Of a stretch of 64,000 nt of DNA, positions 16,681 through 25,556 are shown one piece after another. The notes beneath the pieces are model-generated. The model saw nothing but the letters and a program-made list of their open reading frames with translations, made no database searches and was not told the origin of the DNA. The position numbers and the translations under genes were made by a program. Source of the stretch: Lachnospiraceae bacterium UBA3641 (lineage in GTDB: Bacteria > Bacillota > Clostridia > Lachnospirales > Lachnospiraceae); assembly GCA_002373875.1 (NCBI GenBank), contig DFKQ01000003.1:9081-73080 (forward strand). The letters are read 5' to 3'. The first letter of the stretch is position 1. The number at the start of each line of letters is the position of its first letter.

Positions 16681-17193
16681 ATGGTGAAAAAGATGCTTAA
16701 TAAATTAAAACAAGGAATTAAGAGAAATATATATACATCAAAAATCAAGAAAAGTGCGGCATTAGTAGGTGAAAATCTAACTGTAAATAATAAATCCTTT
16801 GTGAACAGCAAAACGGAGTTGGGGAATAATGTGAATTTTAATGGAATTGAAATTATCGGAGGGGGTAGAGTTGTAATAGGGAATAATTTTCATTCAGGCA
16901 GGGGATGCCTGATCATAACAGAGAATCATAATTATGATAATGGTGTGTATATACCATATGATGAGACATCTATTTTTAGGGAAGTAGTTATTGAAGATAA
17001 TGTGTGGATTGGTGAGCGCGTAATAATATTAGGAGGAGCACATATAGGAGAAGGAGCAATAATCCAAGCCGGAAGCGTTGTTATAGGAAACATACCGCAA
17101 TATTCAATTGCCGGAGGTCATCCGGCAAAGACTTTTAAGATGAGAGATATCGATCATTATAAGAAACTCAAAAATGATGGTAAATTTCATTGA
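16681..17193 (+). CDS. hexapeptide-repeat acyltransferase
   Basis: A 170-residue left-handed beta-helix acyltransferase. Repeat-bearing stretches include NSKTELGNNVNFNGIEIIGG, GRVVIGNNFHSGRGCLIITE, the histidine in ENHNYDNG, VVIEDNVWIGERVIILGGAH, IGEGAIIQAGSVVIGNIPQ and the terminal AGGHPAKTFKMR. It is a WbbJ/maltose-acetyltransferase-like O-acetyltransferase using acetyl-CoA. It is distinct from the CatB-type protein at 14726, so the polymer may carry two different acyl substitutions. The acceptor is unknown. Confidence 0.87.
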   Translation: MVKKMLNKLKQGIKRNIYTSKIKKSAALVGENLTVNNKSFVNSKTELGNNVNFNGIEIIGGGRVVIGNNFHSGRGCLIITENHNYDNGVYIPYDETSIFREVVIEDNVWIGERVIILGGAHIGEGAIIQAGSVVIGNIPQYSIAGGHPAKTFKMRDIDHYKKLKNDGKFH

Positions 17194-17272
17194 CACTTTG
17201 GGGTTTTATATGACGACATATAGTTATTAGATGTGACTATTAGATATGATGAAGACATCACGGGGGAAATAA

Positions 17273-18712
17273 ATGGTTGAATCGATATCTAAAGATGTTA
17301 AGGGATTTGCCAAGCTGGAAAAAGAACTGCGATTGTTTGATAGGAACTACAATGGCTTTTTCTATTGGCAACATATTCGTTTTTTTGTATGTGAGTCACT
17401 ATTTGGTAATAGAAGCAGTAATGAAAATAAAGAAAAGAGAGAAATAAAGAAAAAATCTTTTGTGAATAAATTGAATGAAATATTGATAGGATTATTTATT
17501 TCTCTTAAACAAGAGATGAGATTACTTATAAATTCCAATTATGATCTTATTATTTTTAGAGAACTTATTATTCATGACAGATTTTTTGATAGTTGGACAC
17601 TACCAAAAGATATAAAGGTGTTGGATTGTCGTACAATGCCTTACAAAAAGGGAGACAAAAAAGGATTATTCTTTTTAGAATGGCCACGTCTAGTGAGCGA
17701 TTATGAGAATAAATTTAGGAAAAAACTTAAAATATATAAACTGGATATAAAAGAAAAAAAATATTTAACTGAGCTTGAACAGAGATTAAATAAGGAATAT
17801 GGGCAGTCTATTACAGCAGATGAAATGGAACAAATAATTCTTAATTATGCTATAGTAGATAAGCACTATTCGAGATATTATGACAGATTGTTGAGAAAAG
17901 TAAAATGTAATGCGGTGACTTGTACCTGCTATTATGCAAACTGGTTTTTTCCATTGCATAAAGTAGCAATGAAAAAAGGAATACCTGTTATTGAGATTCA
18001 ACACGGGGTTATTAATAATCATGAAGAATATTGGTTTGAAGATGATAGGGGAATCAATAATTATACTCCTGATTATTTGCTGACCTTTGGTGAGATACAT
18101 AATGAATGGATTAAACTTATAAAAGGAAAAAGAGCAATAGCTATAGGCTATCCATTTCAAGAAATGTGTATTCAATCGTTAAGTAATCTGTTGCCGGATG
18201 AGAAAGAGATAGTAATCTATCCTGATAGTGATCCAAGATTTGAAGATACAATCTGTAAATTCATAGATAAGATTTCAACGAAAGGATATCATGTTATAAT
18301 TAAAATTCATCCGATTGAAGCAAATAACGTAGCGATGTGGTATCCATTGCTTTCGCAAAACAAGAATGCAGAAATTGTTACATCCCAAAAGGAAGGTATA
18401 TATTACTGGTTAAAGCGTGCAAAACATCATGTTATGGCAAGCACAACTGTTGGTTTGGAAGCAGTCGTATTTGATCATACCAATATATGCATAGCGACTC
18501 ATATTCCTCACGATCAGGTTCAGTGTCTTTTAGACTGGGGTATTGCACGTGGATTTGAAACAGATGATGAATTACAAAAGCTAGTGCTTAACCCGATAGA
18601 TATGAATCTGAAGAATATAGAACAAGTAAGGAAAAAACTCTGGTCAGATAATGCATCTGAGAACATGACTTTCTTTTTTGAAAGGCTGAAACTTAACGGC
18701 TGGAAAGTATAA
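17273..18712 (+). CDS. putative GT-B-fold transferase of the glycan cluster
   Basis: I do not recognise a named family for this 479-residue protein. Its C-terminal half looks like a GT-B transferase: a histidine-containing loop VIEIQHGVINNHEEYWFEDD, a strand-loop IVIYPDSDPRFED, then VIIKIHPIEANN and STTVGLEAVVFDHTN. The IKIHP and STVGLEA-type motifs recur in CDP-glycerol glycerophosphotransferases, sialyltransferase-like and KpsC-like enzymes that use CMP- or CDP-activated donors. CMP-nonulosonic acid is the predicted product of the genes at 20-24 kb, so a nonulosonate transferase is an attractive but unproved role. It lies 7 bp before the flippase gene. Confidence 0.55.
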   Translation: MVESISKDVKGFAKLEKELRLFDRNYNGFFYWQHIRFFVCESLFGNRSSNENKEKREIKKKSFVNKLNEILIGLFISLKQEMRLLINSNYDLIIFRELIIHDRFFDSWTLPKDIKVLDCRTMPYKKGDKKGLFFLEWPRLVSDYENKFRKKLKIYKLDIKEKKYLTELEQRLNKEYGQSITADEMEQIILNYAIVDKHYSRYYDRLLRKVKCNAVTCTCYYANWFFPLHKVAMKKGIPVIEIQHGVINNHEEYWFEDDRGINNYTPDYLLTFGEIHNEWIKLIKGKRAIAIGYPFQEMCIQSLSNLLPDEKEIVIYPDSDPRFEDTICKFIDKISTKGYHVIIKIHPIEANNVAMWYPLLSQNKNAEIVTSQKEGIYYWLKRAKHHVMASTTVGLEAVVFDHTNICIATHIPHDQVQCLLDWGIARGFETDDELQKLVLNPIDMNLKNIEQVRKKLWSDNASENMTFFFERLKLNGWKV

Positions 18713-18719
18713 AATCAAA

Positions 18720-20168
18720 ATGGAAACAAACGATTGTAAAGCAATAAAATCCGGTTTTTGGTATGTGATTGTAAATTTTGCAATAAGAGGGATAAGTTTT
18801 ATAACACTTCCCGTTTTTACAAGGTTAATGTCGACGGATGAAATGGGTCAATTTGTGAACTTTTCAACGTGGATAACGCTATTATATCCGGTTTTAACTT
18901 TGAATATGGAGTCATCTATAGTTGTTGCAAAGTACGATTATAAAGAAAAGATAGACGATTATATTAGTTCAGTTCTTGTCTTGGGTTCGACACTAACGAT
19001 ATTAAGCTATGTAATAAGCTTTTTTTTTAGGGATAATATTAATGAGGCTTTTAACATAAACAATTTTCAGCTACACATTATATTTCTATACTTGATGTTT
19101 TCTCCGGCTATGGCAATTTTGCAGATTAAGAGCCGTTTGGAATATAAATACAAAACTTCGATAATTCTATCATTGATGTCAGCCGTCTTATTTACAGTTA
19201 TATCTATGTTTGCTGTACTAATGTCAGATGATAAACTGTTTGGAAGAATAATAGGCTTTTATTTACCGGCTATATTTTTAAATATTTGTATTTACCTTTA
19301 TTTTCTGATTAAATCAAAAAAGATAAAGATTGAATATTGGAGATATGGATTAATCATATCGATACCGCTTATATTTCATACGCTAGCCGGGAATTTATTG
19401 AATTCATCTGACAGAGTTATGATAAACTCAATTATAGGAAACTCTTCAACAGCATTGTATGGTATAGCATATAGTTGTGCAACAACAGTAAGCCTTCTGT
19501 GGTACTCTCTTAACCAGGCTTGGGCACCATGGGCCTATGAACAAATGGACAAAAACAATCATTTGATTCTTAAGCAGGCTTCTAAGATATATATGATTTT
19601 ATTTGGCTTGATTGTACTTTGTTTTATGCTGGTAGCTCCGGAAATACTATGGCTAATGGGAGGCACAGCCTATAAAGAAGCATTAAACGTTATTCCACCG
19701 GTAATGTGTGGATTTGTATTTCAACTAGTATACTCATTTTATATTAATATAGAAACTATTGAAAAGAAAACAGTGTATGTAGCAATAGGAACTATAATAG
19801 CCGCAGTAGTAAATATTGTGCTTAATTATCTGCTTATTCCGAAATTTGGCTATGTTGCAGCAGCTTATACTACTTTAGTAGGATATGCTACTTTGTTTAT
19901 TGTTCACTTTTTATTTGTCAAAAAAATAGGAAAAACTTATTGGTATGATAGTAGGTTTAATGTTAGTTTTCTGCTCTTTTTTTGCATTACATCTTCACTG
20001 ATTATTTTGATATATAAATTTGTGATCATAAGATATGCTATAATATTTTTGATTCTGTTTTTTTTCGGAGTGAAATTGTTATCATATAAAAAAGGGATCA
20101 TAGAAGCTATAAAAAAAGGATCTTTGGATGAACTTATAAGAGTTATTATGAAAGTATCCAGGACATAA
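18720..20168 (+). CDS. Wzx-type oligosaccharide flippase
   Basis: A 482-residue polytopic protein with about 14 hydrophobic helices, the MATE/PST fold of Wzx flippases. The start GFWYVIVNFAIRGISFITLP then VFTRLMSTDEMGQFVNFSTW is the classic N-terminal signature, and a central SLNQAWAPWAYEQMDK is also typical. It moves undecaprenyl-linked repeat units across the membrane for the Wzy polymerase at 12098. No Wzz chain-length regulator is visible in the window. Confidence 0.9.
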   Translation: METNDCKAIKSGFWYVIVNFAIRGISFITLPVFTRLMSTDEMGQFVNFSTWITLLYPVLTLNMESSIVVAKYDYKEKIDDYISSVLVLGSTLTILSYVISFFFRDNINEAFNINNFQLHIIFLYLMFSPAMAILQIKSRLEYKYKTSIILSLMSAVLFTVISMFAVLMSDDKLFGRIIGFYLPAIFLNICIYLYFLIKSKKIKIEYWRYGLIISIPLIFHTLAGNLLNSSDRVMINSIIGNSSTALYGIAYSCATTVSLLWYSLNQAWAPWAYEQMDKNNHLILKQASKIYMILFGLIVLCFMLVAPEILWLMGGTAYKEALNVIPPVMCGFVFQLVYSFYINIETIEKKTVYVAIGTIIAAVVNIVLNYLLIPKFGYVAAAYTTLVGYATLFIVHFLFVKKIGKTYWYDSRFNVSFLLFFCITSSLIILIYKFVIIRYAIIFLILFFFGVKLLSYKKGIIEAIKKGSLDELIRVIMKVSRT

Positions 20169-20200
20169 GAAAACATGGAAACTTTACAGGAGGTTTTACA

Positions 20201-21202
20201 ATGCTTTCAAACAAAACAGTTTTAATTACCGGAGGAACAGGTTCTTTTGGAAATACATTTGTACCAATGACTTTGAAGAAGTATAATCCCAAGAAAATAA
20301 TCATCTATTCAAGGGATGAGATGAAACAGTGGAACATGGCCAAAAAATTCCCAAATGACGATAGGGTCAGGTTTTTTATTGGCGATGTAAGGGATAAAGA
20401 TAGGCTATATAGAGCGCTTGATGGTGTTGATTATGTCGTTCATGCTGCAGCGACTAAGATAGTACCTACTGCGGAGTATAATCCGTTTGAATGTATCAAA
20501 ACAAATGTAAATGGAGCAATGAATCTTATTGATGCTTGTATAGATTCCGGAGTTAAGAGAGTGGTTGCACTTTCGACAGATAAGGCAAGCCAGCCGATCA
20601 ATCTTTATGGAGCAACAAAACTTTGCTCTGATAAGGTCTTTATCGCTGGTAATTCTTATACAGGTGGGCGTACTAAATTTGCAGTAGTACGCTATGGTAA
20701 CGTAATGGGATCAAGAGGATCGGTTATACCGTTCTTTTTAGATACCGCAAAAACGGGTAAATTAACAATTACAGATAAACGTATGACGCGTTTTATGATA
20801 ACGCTTGAACAAGGCGTAGAACTTGTATGGCATGCATTTGATGATATGGAAGGTGGAGAGATTTATGTTAAAAAGATACCTTCCATGAATATCTGCGATA
20901 TTGCTACAGCGGTTGACCCTGGCGCAGAGCAGATAGAGATAGGAATACGACCCGGAGAGAAGCTTCATGAACAGATGATAGGCGTGGAGGATGATCATTT
21001 TACTTATGAGTATTCAGACCATTTTAAGATCCTGCCGCAGATATATGAGTGGGGTGATGGAGATATAACTAAAATGATCAAGGGTGGCAAGTTAGTTCCT
21101 GAAGGCTTTAGCTATACATCCAATAATAATACAGAATGGATGAGTATTTCTGAATTACATGCATGGATAGAGAAGAACAAGTGTAAGATAGGAAGTATCT
21201 AA
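20201..21202 (+). CDS. pseB: UDP-GlcNAc 4,6-dehydratase (inverting), PseB type
   Basis: A 333-residue short-chain dehydrogenase. NAD(P) binding is shown by TGGTGSFGNTF (residues 10-20). The catalytic block STDKASQPINLYGATK follows, with Asp-Lys and the Tyr-x3-Lys pair of PseB. Later come VVRYGNVMGSRGSVIPFF and GIRPGEKLHEQMI, and the match extends along the whole protein. PseB makes UDP-2-acetamido-2,6-dideoxy-L-arabino-hex-4-ulose, the first step of the pseudaminic acid route. One residue differs from the usual AAALKHVP motif (AAATKIVP here). AGGAGG precedes the ATG, and the next pathway gene starts 1 bp after the stop. Confidence 0.87.
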   Translation: MLSNKTVLITGGTGSFGNTFVPMTLKKYNPKKIIIYSRDEMKQWNMAKKFPNDDRVRFFIGDVRDKDRLYRALDGVDYVVHAAATKIVPTAEYNPFECIKTNVNGAMNLIDACIDSGVKRVVALSTDKASQPINLYGATKLCSDKVFIAGNSYTGGRTKFAVVRYGNVMGSRGSVIPFFLDTAKTGKLTITDKRMTRFMITLEQGVELVWHAFDDMEGGEIYVKKIPSMNICDIATAVDPGAEQIEIGIRPGEKLHEQMIGVEDDHFTYEYSDHFKILPQIYEWGDGDITKMIKGGKLVPEGFSYTSNNNTEWMSISELHAWIEKNKCKIGSI

Positions 21203-21203
21203 T

Positions 21204-21944
21204 ATGAAATCTAGAGTCAATGCAATTGTTCAAGCAAGGTGTGGATCAACACGATTTCCCAATAAGGTTTTTGCTGATATAGATGGAAAACCGTTGCTGT
21301 GGCATGTGGTTAATAGGTTAAAATTCGCATATGAAATTGATGATATTATAGTAGCAACTACAATTAACCCAATGGATAATGCCATAGAAGAATGGTGTAA
21401 AAGCGAAAGAATAAAGTGCTTTAGAGGAAGCGAGAATGATGTACTAAACAGATATTATAAAGCATCCATATCATTTTCGTCTAAGTACATTGTTCGTGTG
21501 ACAGCTGATGATCCATTTAAAGAACCGAGAGTAATTGATGAAGTAGTTAGGAAGTTAATTAATGAGGAGTATGATCTTGTTACTAATAATTTTCCACCAT
21601 CATTTCCGGAGGGATTAGACTGCGAAGCATTTACTTTTGACGTACTTGATTTGATGGAAAACCGTGTTCAGGATTCATTTGAGCGTGAACATGTGACTCA
21701 GTATATTTATCATAATCCAGATGAGTTCAGGATAGGAAATGTTGCTTCTGATCATCAGCTCTCTTCATACAGATGGACGATCGACAACAAGGAAGATTAC
21801 GAGATGGTAAAAGAAATATATGCAAAAAGGGAAAAGGGAGCGAAAACTATTCTGCTAATGGATGAAATATTAGATATATTGAAAAGATATCCGGATATTG
21901 CAAAAATCAACTCTCAGGTAAAGCGTAGTACTATGTATCAATAA
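21204..21944 (+). CDS. SpsF/PseF-like cytidylyltransferase (CMP-nonulosonate synthesis)
   Basis: A 246-residue nucleotidyltransferase of COG1861 (SpsF) type. The N-terminus VNAIVQARCGSTRFPNKVFA has the CTP-binding Arg/Ser/Lys pattern of cytidylyltransferases, followed by IIVATTINPMDNAIEEWC and RVTADDPF, where Asp residues bind the metal. It should activate an eight- or nine-carbon sugar acid with CTP. It sits directly after pseB and before the aminotransferase and synthase, as in spsF/pseF clusters. The order here is dehydratase, cytidylyltransferase, aminotransferase, synthase. The exact acid is unknown. Confidence 0.8.
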   Translation: MKSRVNAIVQARCGSTRFPNKVFADIDGKPLLWHVVNRLKFAYEIDDIIVATTINPMDNAIEEWCKSERIKCFRGSENDVLNRYYKASISFSSKYIVRVTADDPFKEPRVIDEVVRKLINEEYDLVTNNFPPSFPEGLDCEAFTFDVLDLMENRVQDSFEREHVTQYIYHNPDEFRIGNVASDHQLSSYRWTIDNKEDYEMVKEIYAKREKGAKTILLMDEILDILKRYPDIAKINSQVKRSTMYQ

Positions 21945-21961
21945 TACAGAGGGAAACTATT

Positions 21962-23134
21962 ATGAATAGAATTTCAGATATTGAAAAAAAATATGTAATG
22001 GAAGTTTTGGAGAATGAATTTGAGACATCTAAGAATTCTATTTTTAATAACAGGTTAGAAAGCTCATTTTCAGAAAAATTCAAATCTAAATACTCAATTG
22101 GTCATTGTAATGGAACTGCTACGCTGCATGTGGCATTGATGGCATGTGGCATTGGCCAGGGAGATGAGGTCATAGTTCCGGCATTAACAATGTCATCAAC
22201 ATCAATTCCTGTTGTACTGTGCGGTGCTATACCGGTATTTGCTGATAGTGATATTGATACTTTTGAAATCTCTGCAGAAAGCATAGAAAAGTGTATAACT
22301 GATAAGACAAAAGCGATAATAACTGTTTCGCTCTATGGATTGGCACCAGATTATGACAGAATATTGGACTTGTGTAAAAAGCATAATCTGTATTTGATAG
22401 AAGATAATGCGGAGTGTTTTCTGGGAGAATATAAAGGGAAGCTTGTTGGCGAGTTTGGTGATTTTGCCAGTTTTAGTTTTCAGGCCAGTAAACATTTGAC
22501 TTCGGGTGAGGGAGGTATGCTTACAACAAACAATGAAGAACTTGCCAATAAGGCTCGCCGCTTGAATTGTCTTGGATATGCAGGAGTTAATGCAAAACAG
22601 GGAAAAATAACGAGGAATGATATACAGGATCCAAATTATAGCAGACATATTTCATTTGGTTATAACTATAGAATGTCCGAACTTCAGGCAGCCTGTGCTC
22701 TGGGTCAACTGGAAAGAGTCGAGGAGCTTGTTCAGAGGAGAACAGAGGTTGCGGCAATATTTGAAGATGCAGTTAAAAACCAAAATGTTGTGAAGCCACA
22801 GTATACGCCAAAGGATTATAAGAATTCATATTGGACATATTGCCTTGTGCTGAATACAGACAATCCTGAAAAGGATTGGTATCGATTTAGAAATCTGTTT
22901 CAGAAAAATGGCGGAGATGGCTATTATGCTGCGTGGAAATTGTCATACAATGAACCTGCTTACCAGAACGTTCTTCAGCCAATGGATGAAGTATGGCAAA
23001 CATATGATGAAAATTGCTGCCCGAATGCAGAATATTTACAAAAGAGAATGATTCAGTTGAAGACTAATTATTGGAATATTGAAGATGCAAAAAAACAAGC
23101 TGAGATTCTCAGAAAAACTATACAGGAATTTTGA
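21962..23134 (+). CDS. DegT/DnrJ/EryC1/StrS-family sugar aminotransferase (PseC-like)
   Basis: A 390-residue PLP enzyme. Family motifs are HCNGTATLHVALMACGIGQG, GDEVIVPALTMSSTSIPVV, EDNAECFLGEYKGKLVG and the PLP lysine in SFQASKHLTSGEGG. It transfers an amino group, usually from glutamate, to a 4-keto sugar nucleotide. Next to pseB the likely substrate is the UDP-4-keto-arabino-hexose, making it functionally PseC. Its TGA stop lies in the ribosome site of the next gene, so translation is probably coupled. Assignment to PseC rather than another 4-aminotransferase is from context. Confidence 0.82.
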   Translation: MNRISDIEKKYVMEVLENEFETSKNSIFNNRLESSFSEKFKSKYSIGHCNGTATLHVALMACGIGQGDEVIVPALTMSSTSIPVVLCGAIPVFADSDIDTFEISAESIEKCITDKTKAIITVSLYGLAPDYDRILDLCKKHNLYLIEDNAECFLGEYKGKLVGEFGDFASFSFQASKHLTSGEGGMLTTNNEELANKARRLNCLGYAGVNAKQGKITRNDIQDPNYSRHISFGYNYRMSELQAACALGQLERVEELVQRRTEVAAIFEDAVKNQNVVKPQYTPKDYKNSYWTYCLVLNTDNPEKDWYRFRNLFQKNGGDGYYAAWKLSYNEPAYQNVLQPMDEVWQTYDENCCPNAEYLQKRMIQLKTNYWNIEDAKKQAEILRKTIQEF

Positions 23135-23148
23135 AGGAGGATATTATA

Positions 23149-24210
23149 ATGCAAAGATTCAATAAGAACATCAAAATCGGAAACCGCATGATAGGATTAG
23201 ATTATCCGACTTATTTTATAGCAGAAATAGGCGGTAATTTTGATGGAAGCATAGATAAGGCAAAAAAATTAATTGATGCAGCCAAAGAAGCCGGTGCTGA
23301 TTGTGCTAAGTTTCAGACATTTACTGCAGAAACGATAGTATCAGAGGGTGGCTTTTCAAAAATGACACTTCATGGCGTTCATGGTTCATGGGGAAGAACT
23401 GTTTCCGAGGTTTTTAAGGATGTAGAATTCCCGATAGCATGGCATCAGGAGATTGCAGATTACTGTAAGAATGTAGGGATTGATTTTTCAACATCTCCAT
23501 ATTTTAAAGAAGCAGTTGATCTTTGTGCAGACATGAAGCTTCCATTTATAAAGATTGGATCTGGTGAGATCACATGGTTAGAAATGCTAGAGTACATAGC
23601 TAACAAAGGTATCCCCATTATGCTGGCCACAGGTGATGCTACCATGTCAGAAATTGATGAAGCAGTAAGGACTATAGAGAAAACCGGTAATAAAGACTTG
23701 GTTCTTATGCAGTGTATCACAAATTATCCATCAAAGATAGATAGTGCGAATGTGAATGTACTGAAAACATATCAAAGCGCATTTGATTGTCTTACGGGAT
23801 ATTCGGATCATTCTCCCGGGCATGTAGTCGCTCTCGCATCTGTAGTCTTGGGTGGACGTGTTATAGAGAAGCATTTTACGCTGAATAAAAATGATAAAGG
23901 TCCGGATCATCCACATTCTATGGAACCTGACGAATTTAGATTTATGGTAGATTCAATTCGTGAGGTTGAACGTGCTATGGGAAGCTCGCGAAAGGAGGTA
24001 GTTGAAGAGGAAAGCGAGACGGTATATGTACAGAGACGGTGCCTGTATGCAAAGCGCGATTTGAGGAAAGGTCAGGTTATCGCGGCTGAAGATTTGGATG
24101 TGCTTCGTCCGGCATTGGGTATACCACCTAAGTTTAAGGAAAAAATTATAGGTAAAATGGTAAACAAAGATATACCGGCCAGAGATCCGATTTTTTGGGA
24201 AGATATATAA
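23149..24210 (+). CDS. NeuB/PseI-family nonulosonic acid synthase
   Basis: ATG 23149 follows AAGGAGG at 23134-23140, giving 353 residues. The TIM-barrel domain (about 10-270) shows YFIAEIGGNFDGSIDKAKKL, GADCAKFQTF, the substrate loops IKIGSGEITWLEML and CITNYPSKIDSANVN, and the catalytic His block VIEKHFTLNKNDKGPDHPHS. A C-terminal SAF (antifreeze-like) domain follows (RRCLYAKRDLRKGQ to the end). It condenses PEP with a six-carbon N-acyl sugar to make a nonulosonic acid. The usual IGxNHxG is GGNFDGS here, with Phe for His. Which acid is made (pseudaminate, legionaminate or another) cannot be settled from sequence. Confidence 0.87.
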   Translation: MQRFNKNIKIGNRMIGLDYPTYFIAEIGGNFDGSIDKAKKLIDAAKEAGADCAKFQTFTAETIVSEGGFSKMTLHGVHGSWGRTVSEVFKDVEFPIAWHQEIADYCKNVGIDFSTSPYFKEAVDLCADMKLPFIKIGSGEITWLEMLEYIANKGIPIMLATGDATMSEIDEAVRTIEKTGNKDLVLMQCITNYPSKIDSANVNVLKTYQSAFDCLTGYSDHSPGHVVALASVVLGGRVIEKHFTLNKNDKGPDHPHSMEPDEFRFMVDSIREVERAMGSSRKEVVEEESETVYVQRRCLYAKRDLRKGQVIAAEDLDVLRPALGIPPKFKEKIIGKMVNKDIPARDPIFWEDI

Positions 24211-24280
24211 ATTTATTTATATGAGAAATTAAACATAGTTGTAATAATTTCAATTTATAACCTGACAGGTGAAATTATAT

Positions 24281-24874
24281 ATGATTACAGACAGAGAAAT
24301 CATAATCGCAATTGTTGACAATGATTGTTTTACAAAATCAGATGCCGCCATCCTTTTAGAGGGAGATGGACTGTTTAGATTTCAAAAGGCAGTAGATTTA
24401 TACAATAAAAATCTCGTATCTAAAATAGTTTTTAGCGGTAATGTCGTTGATAAAGACTATGGAAGTTATCCATTTGACGAAGTGAAACCTTTCATAATTG
24501 GCGGCGGAGTTGCAGAGAATGATTTGATTCATGAAAACAAATCTCTTCATACACAGCAACAAGCAGTAGAGGTTGTGAAAATGGCGGTGGAAAATGGTTG
24601 GAAAAAGCTGGCACTTGTTGCTTCACATGATCATCAATACAGAGCATATTTAACATTCCTTCGGGAAGTATTGGATACAAAAAGTGGTCTTATCCTCTAT
24701 AATACACCTGTTAGAAATCTAAACTGGTTTGTAGACAGCGGGTGGGGAATGAGATTTGATCGTTTGCTGGGCGAGTTTGACAGAATCGAAAGGTACTCTG
24801 CAGTGGGACATTTAGCTAATGCACAAGAGGTGATTGAGTATCAAAAATGGAAGGAATCTTTGCTGAATGAGTGA
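24281..24874 (+). CDS. YdcF/DUF218-family protein
   Basis: ATG 24281 is chosen because AGGTG at 24267-24271 is correctly spaced, giving 197 residues. A GTG at 24269 would extend it by four. DUF218 features are AAILLEGDGLFRFQKAVDLY, KIVFSGNV, HENKSLHTQQQAVEVV and LALVASHDHQYRAYLTFLR. DUF218 proteins bind nucleotides or act near cell-envelope carbohydrate metabolism, without a settled reaction. No transmembrane helix is present, unlike ElyC/SanA. It follows the NeuB-type gene and overlaps the unknown gene downstream by 8 bp, so the two are probably partners in modifying or recycling a sugar nucleotide. Confidence 0.75.
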   Translation: MITDREIIIAIVDNDCFTKSDAAILLEGDGLFRFQKAVDLYNKNLVSKIVFSGNVVDKDYGSYPFDEVKPFIIGGGVAENDLIHENKSLHTQQQAVEVVKMAVENGWKKLALVASHDHQYRAYLTFLREVLDTKSGLILYNTPVRNLNWFVDSGWGMRFDRLLGEFDRIERYSAVGHLANAQEVIEYQKWKESLLNE

Positions 24875-25487
24875 TAATACTAAATATGAAGAAGCCAGAG
24901 AAATAATGAATGAGAACTTTATTGGGCCAAATGAATTAGACTCGATGGTTCATAATTTTATTAAAATACCGGAGATTATTCCTGAAATTCCTTTTAGTTC
25001 TTCAGTGCTTAAAGAAAAACAGAAGGAATACCTATTAATATTGGGATGTTCGAAGCTGGCAAATGGGAATTATACGACCATCCGTAATATGAGAGGAATT
25101 TTCGGAATGAATCCTGATGCTTTTGAGCCATGCTTTTACAATCAGGATTGGTATGAAAAAGAGGATTTTATTGACATATCAATGAGCGATGAGTGGTTTC
25201 TAATCCGAAAAAATGTGTATGAAGATAGTAGAGCAGTGCTTCCGGAAGTACTGGAAAAAGAATATATGTTTCCTTCAGCAATTAAATGTACATATGCTTT
25301 TTTTGTTACATGGTATGTTAGAAACTTTATATTATGGTATCATGACTTTGTTTGGTGTAATGATGTTGACCATAATGGAGACAGGATCTATGTCGGGAAA
25401 TATAATGATATAGATGGGATTAATAGAAATGGGTTCAGTATTCACAGACACTTATCACTAAGACCATGCTATGCATGTATTGATTAG
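24867..25487 (+). CDS. unknown protein linked to the nonulosonate genes
   Basis: I do not recognise this 206-residue protein. It has no signal peptide or membrane helix. It is rich in aromatic residues, and the C-terminal third is striking: WYHDFVWCNDVDHNGDRIYV, then a segment ending HRHLSLRPCYACID. Clustered His, Asp and Cys (WCND, PCYAC) suggest a metal site, but this is only a reading of composition. It overlaps the YdcF gene by 8 bp, so the two are translationally coupled. The two steps missing from the pseudaminate-type route here (4-N-acetylation and UDP removal) make it a candidate for a non-orthologous enzyme. No function is assigned. Confidence 0.6.
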   Translation: MSDNTKYEEAREIMNENFIGPNELDSMVHNFIKIPEIIPEIPFSSSVLKEKQKEYLLILGCSKLANGNYTTIRNMRGIFGMNPDAFEPCFYNQDWYEKEDFIDISMSDEWFLIRKNVYEDSRAVLPEVLEKEYMFPSAIKCTYAFFVTWYVRNFILWYHDFVWCNDVDHNGDRIYVGKYNDIDGINRNGFSIHRHLSLRPCYACID

Positions 25488-25556
25488 CAATTTGCAATTG
25501 GTTATTTGTAGCCGGGTAAAAAATATAAATATGATAATAAAAGTAGGATTATAGTT

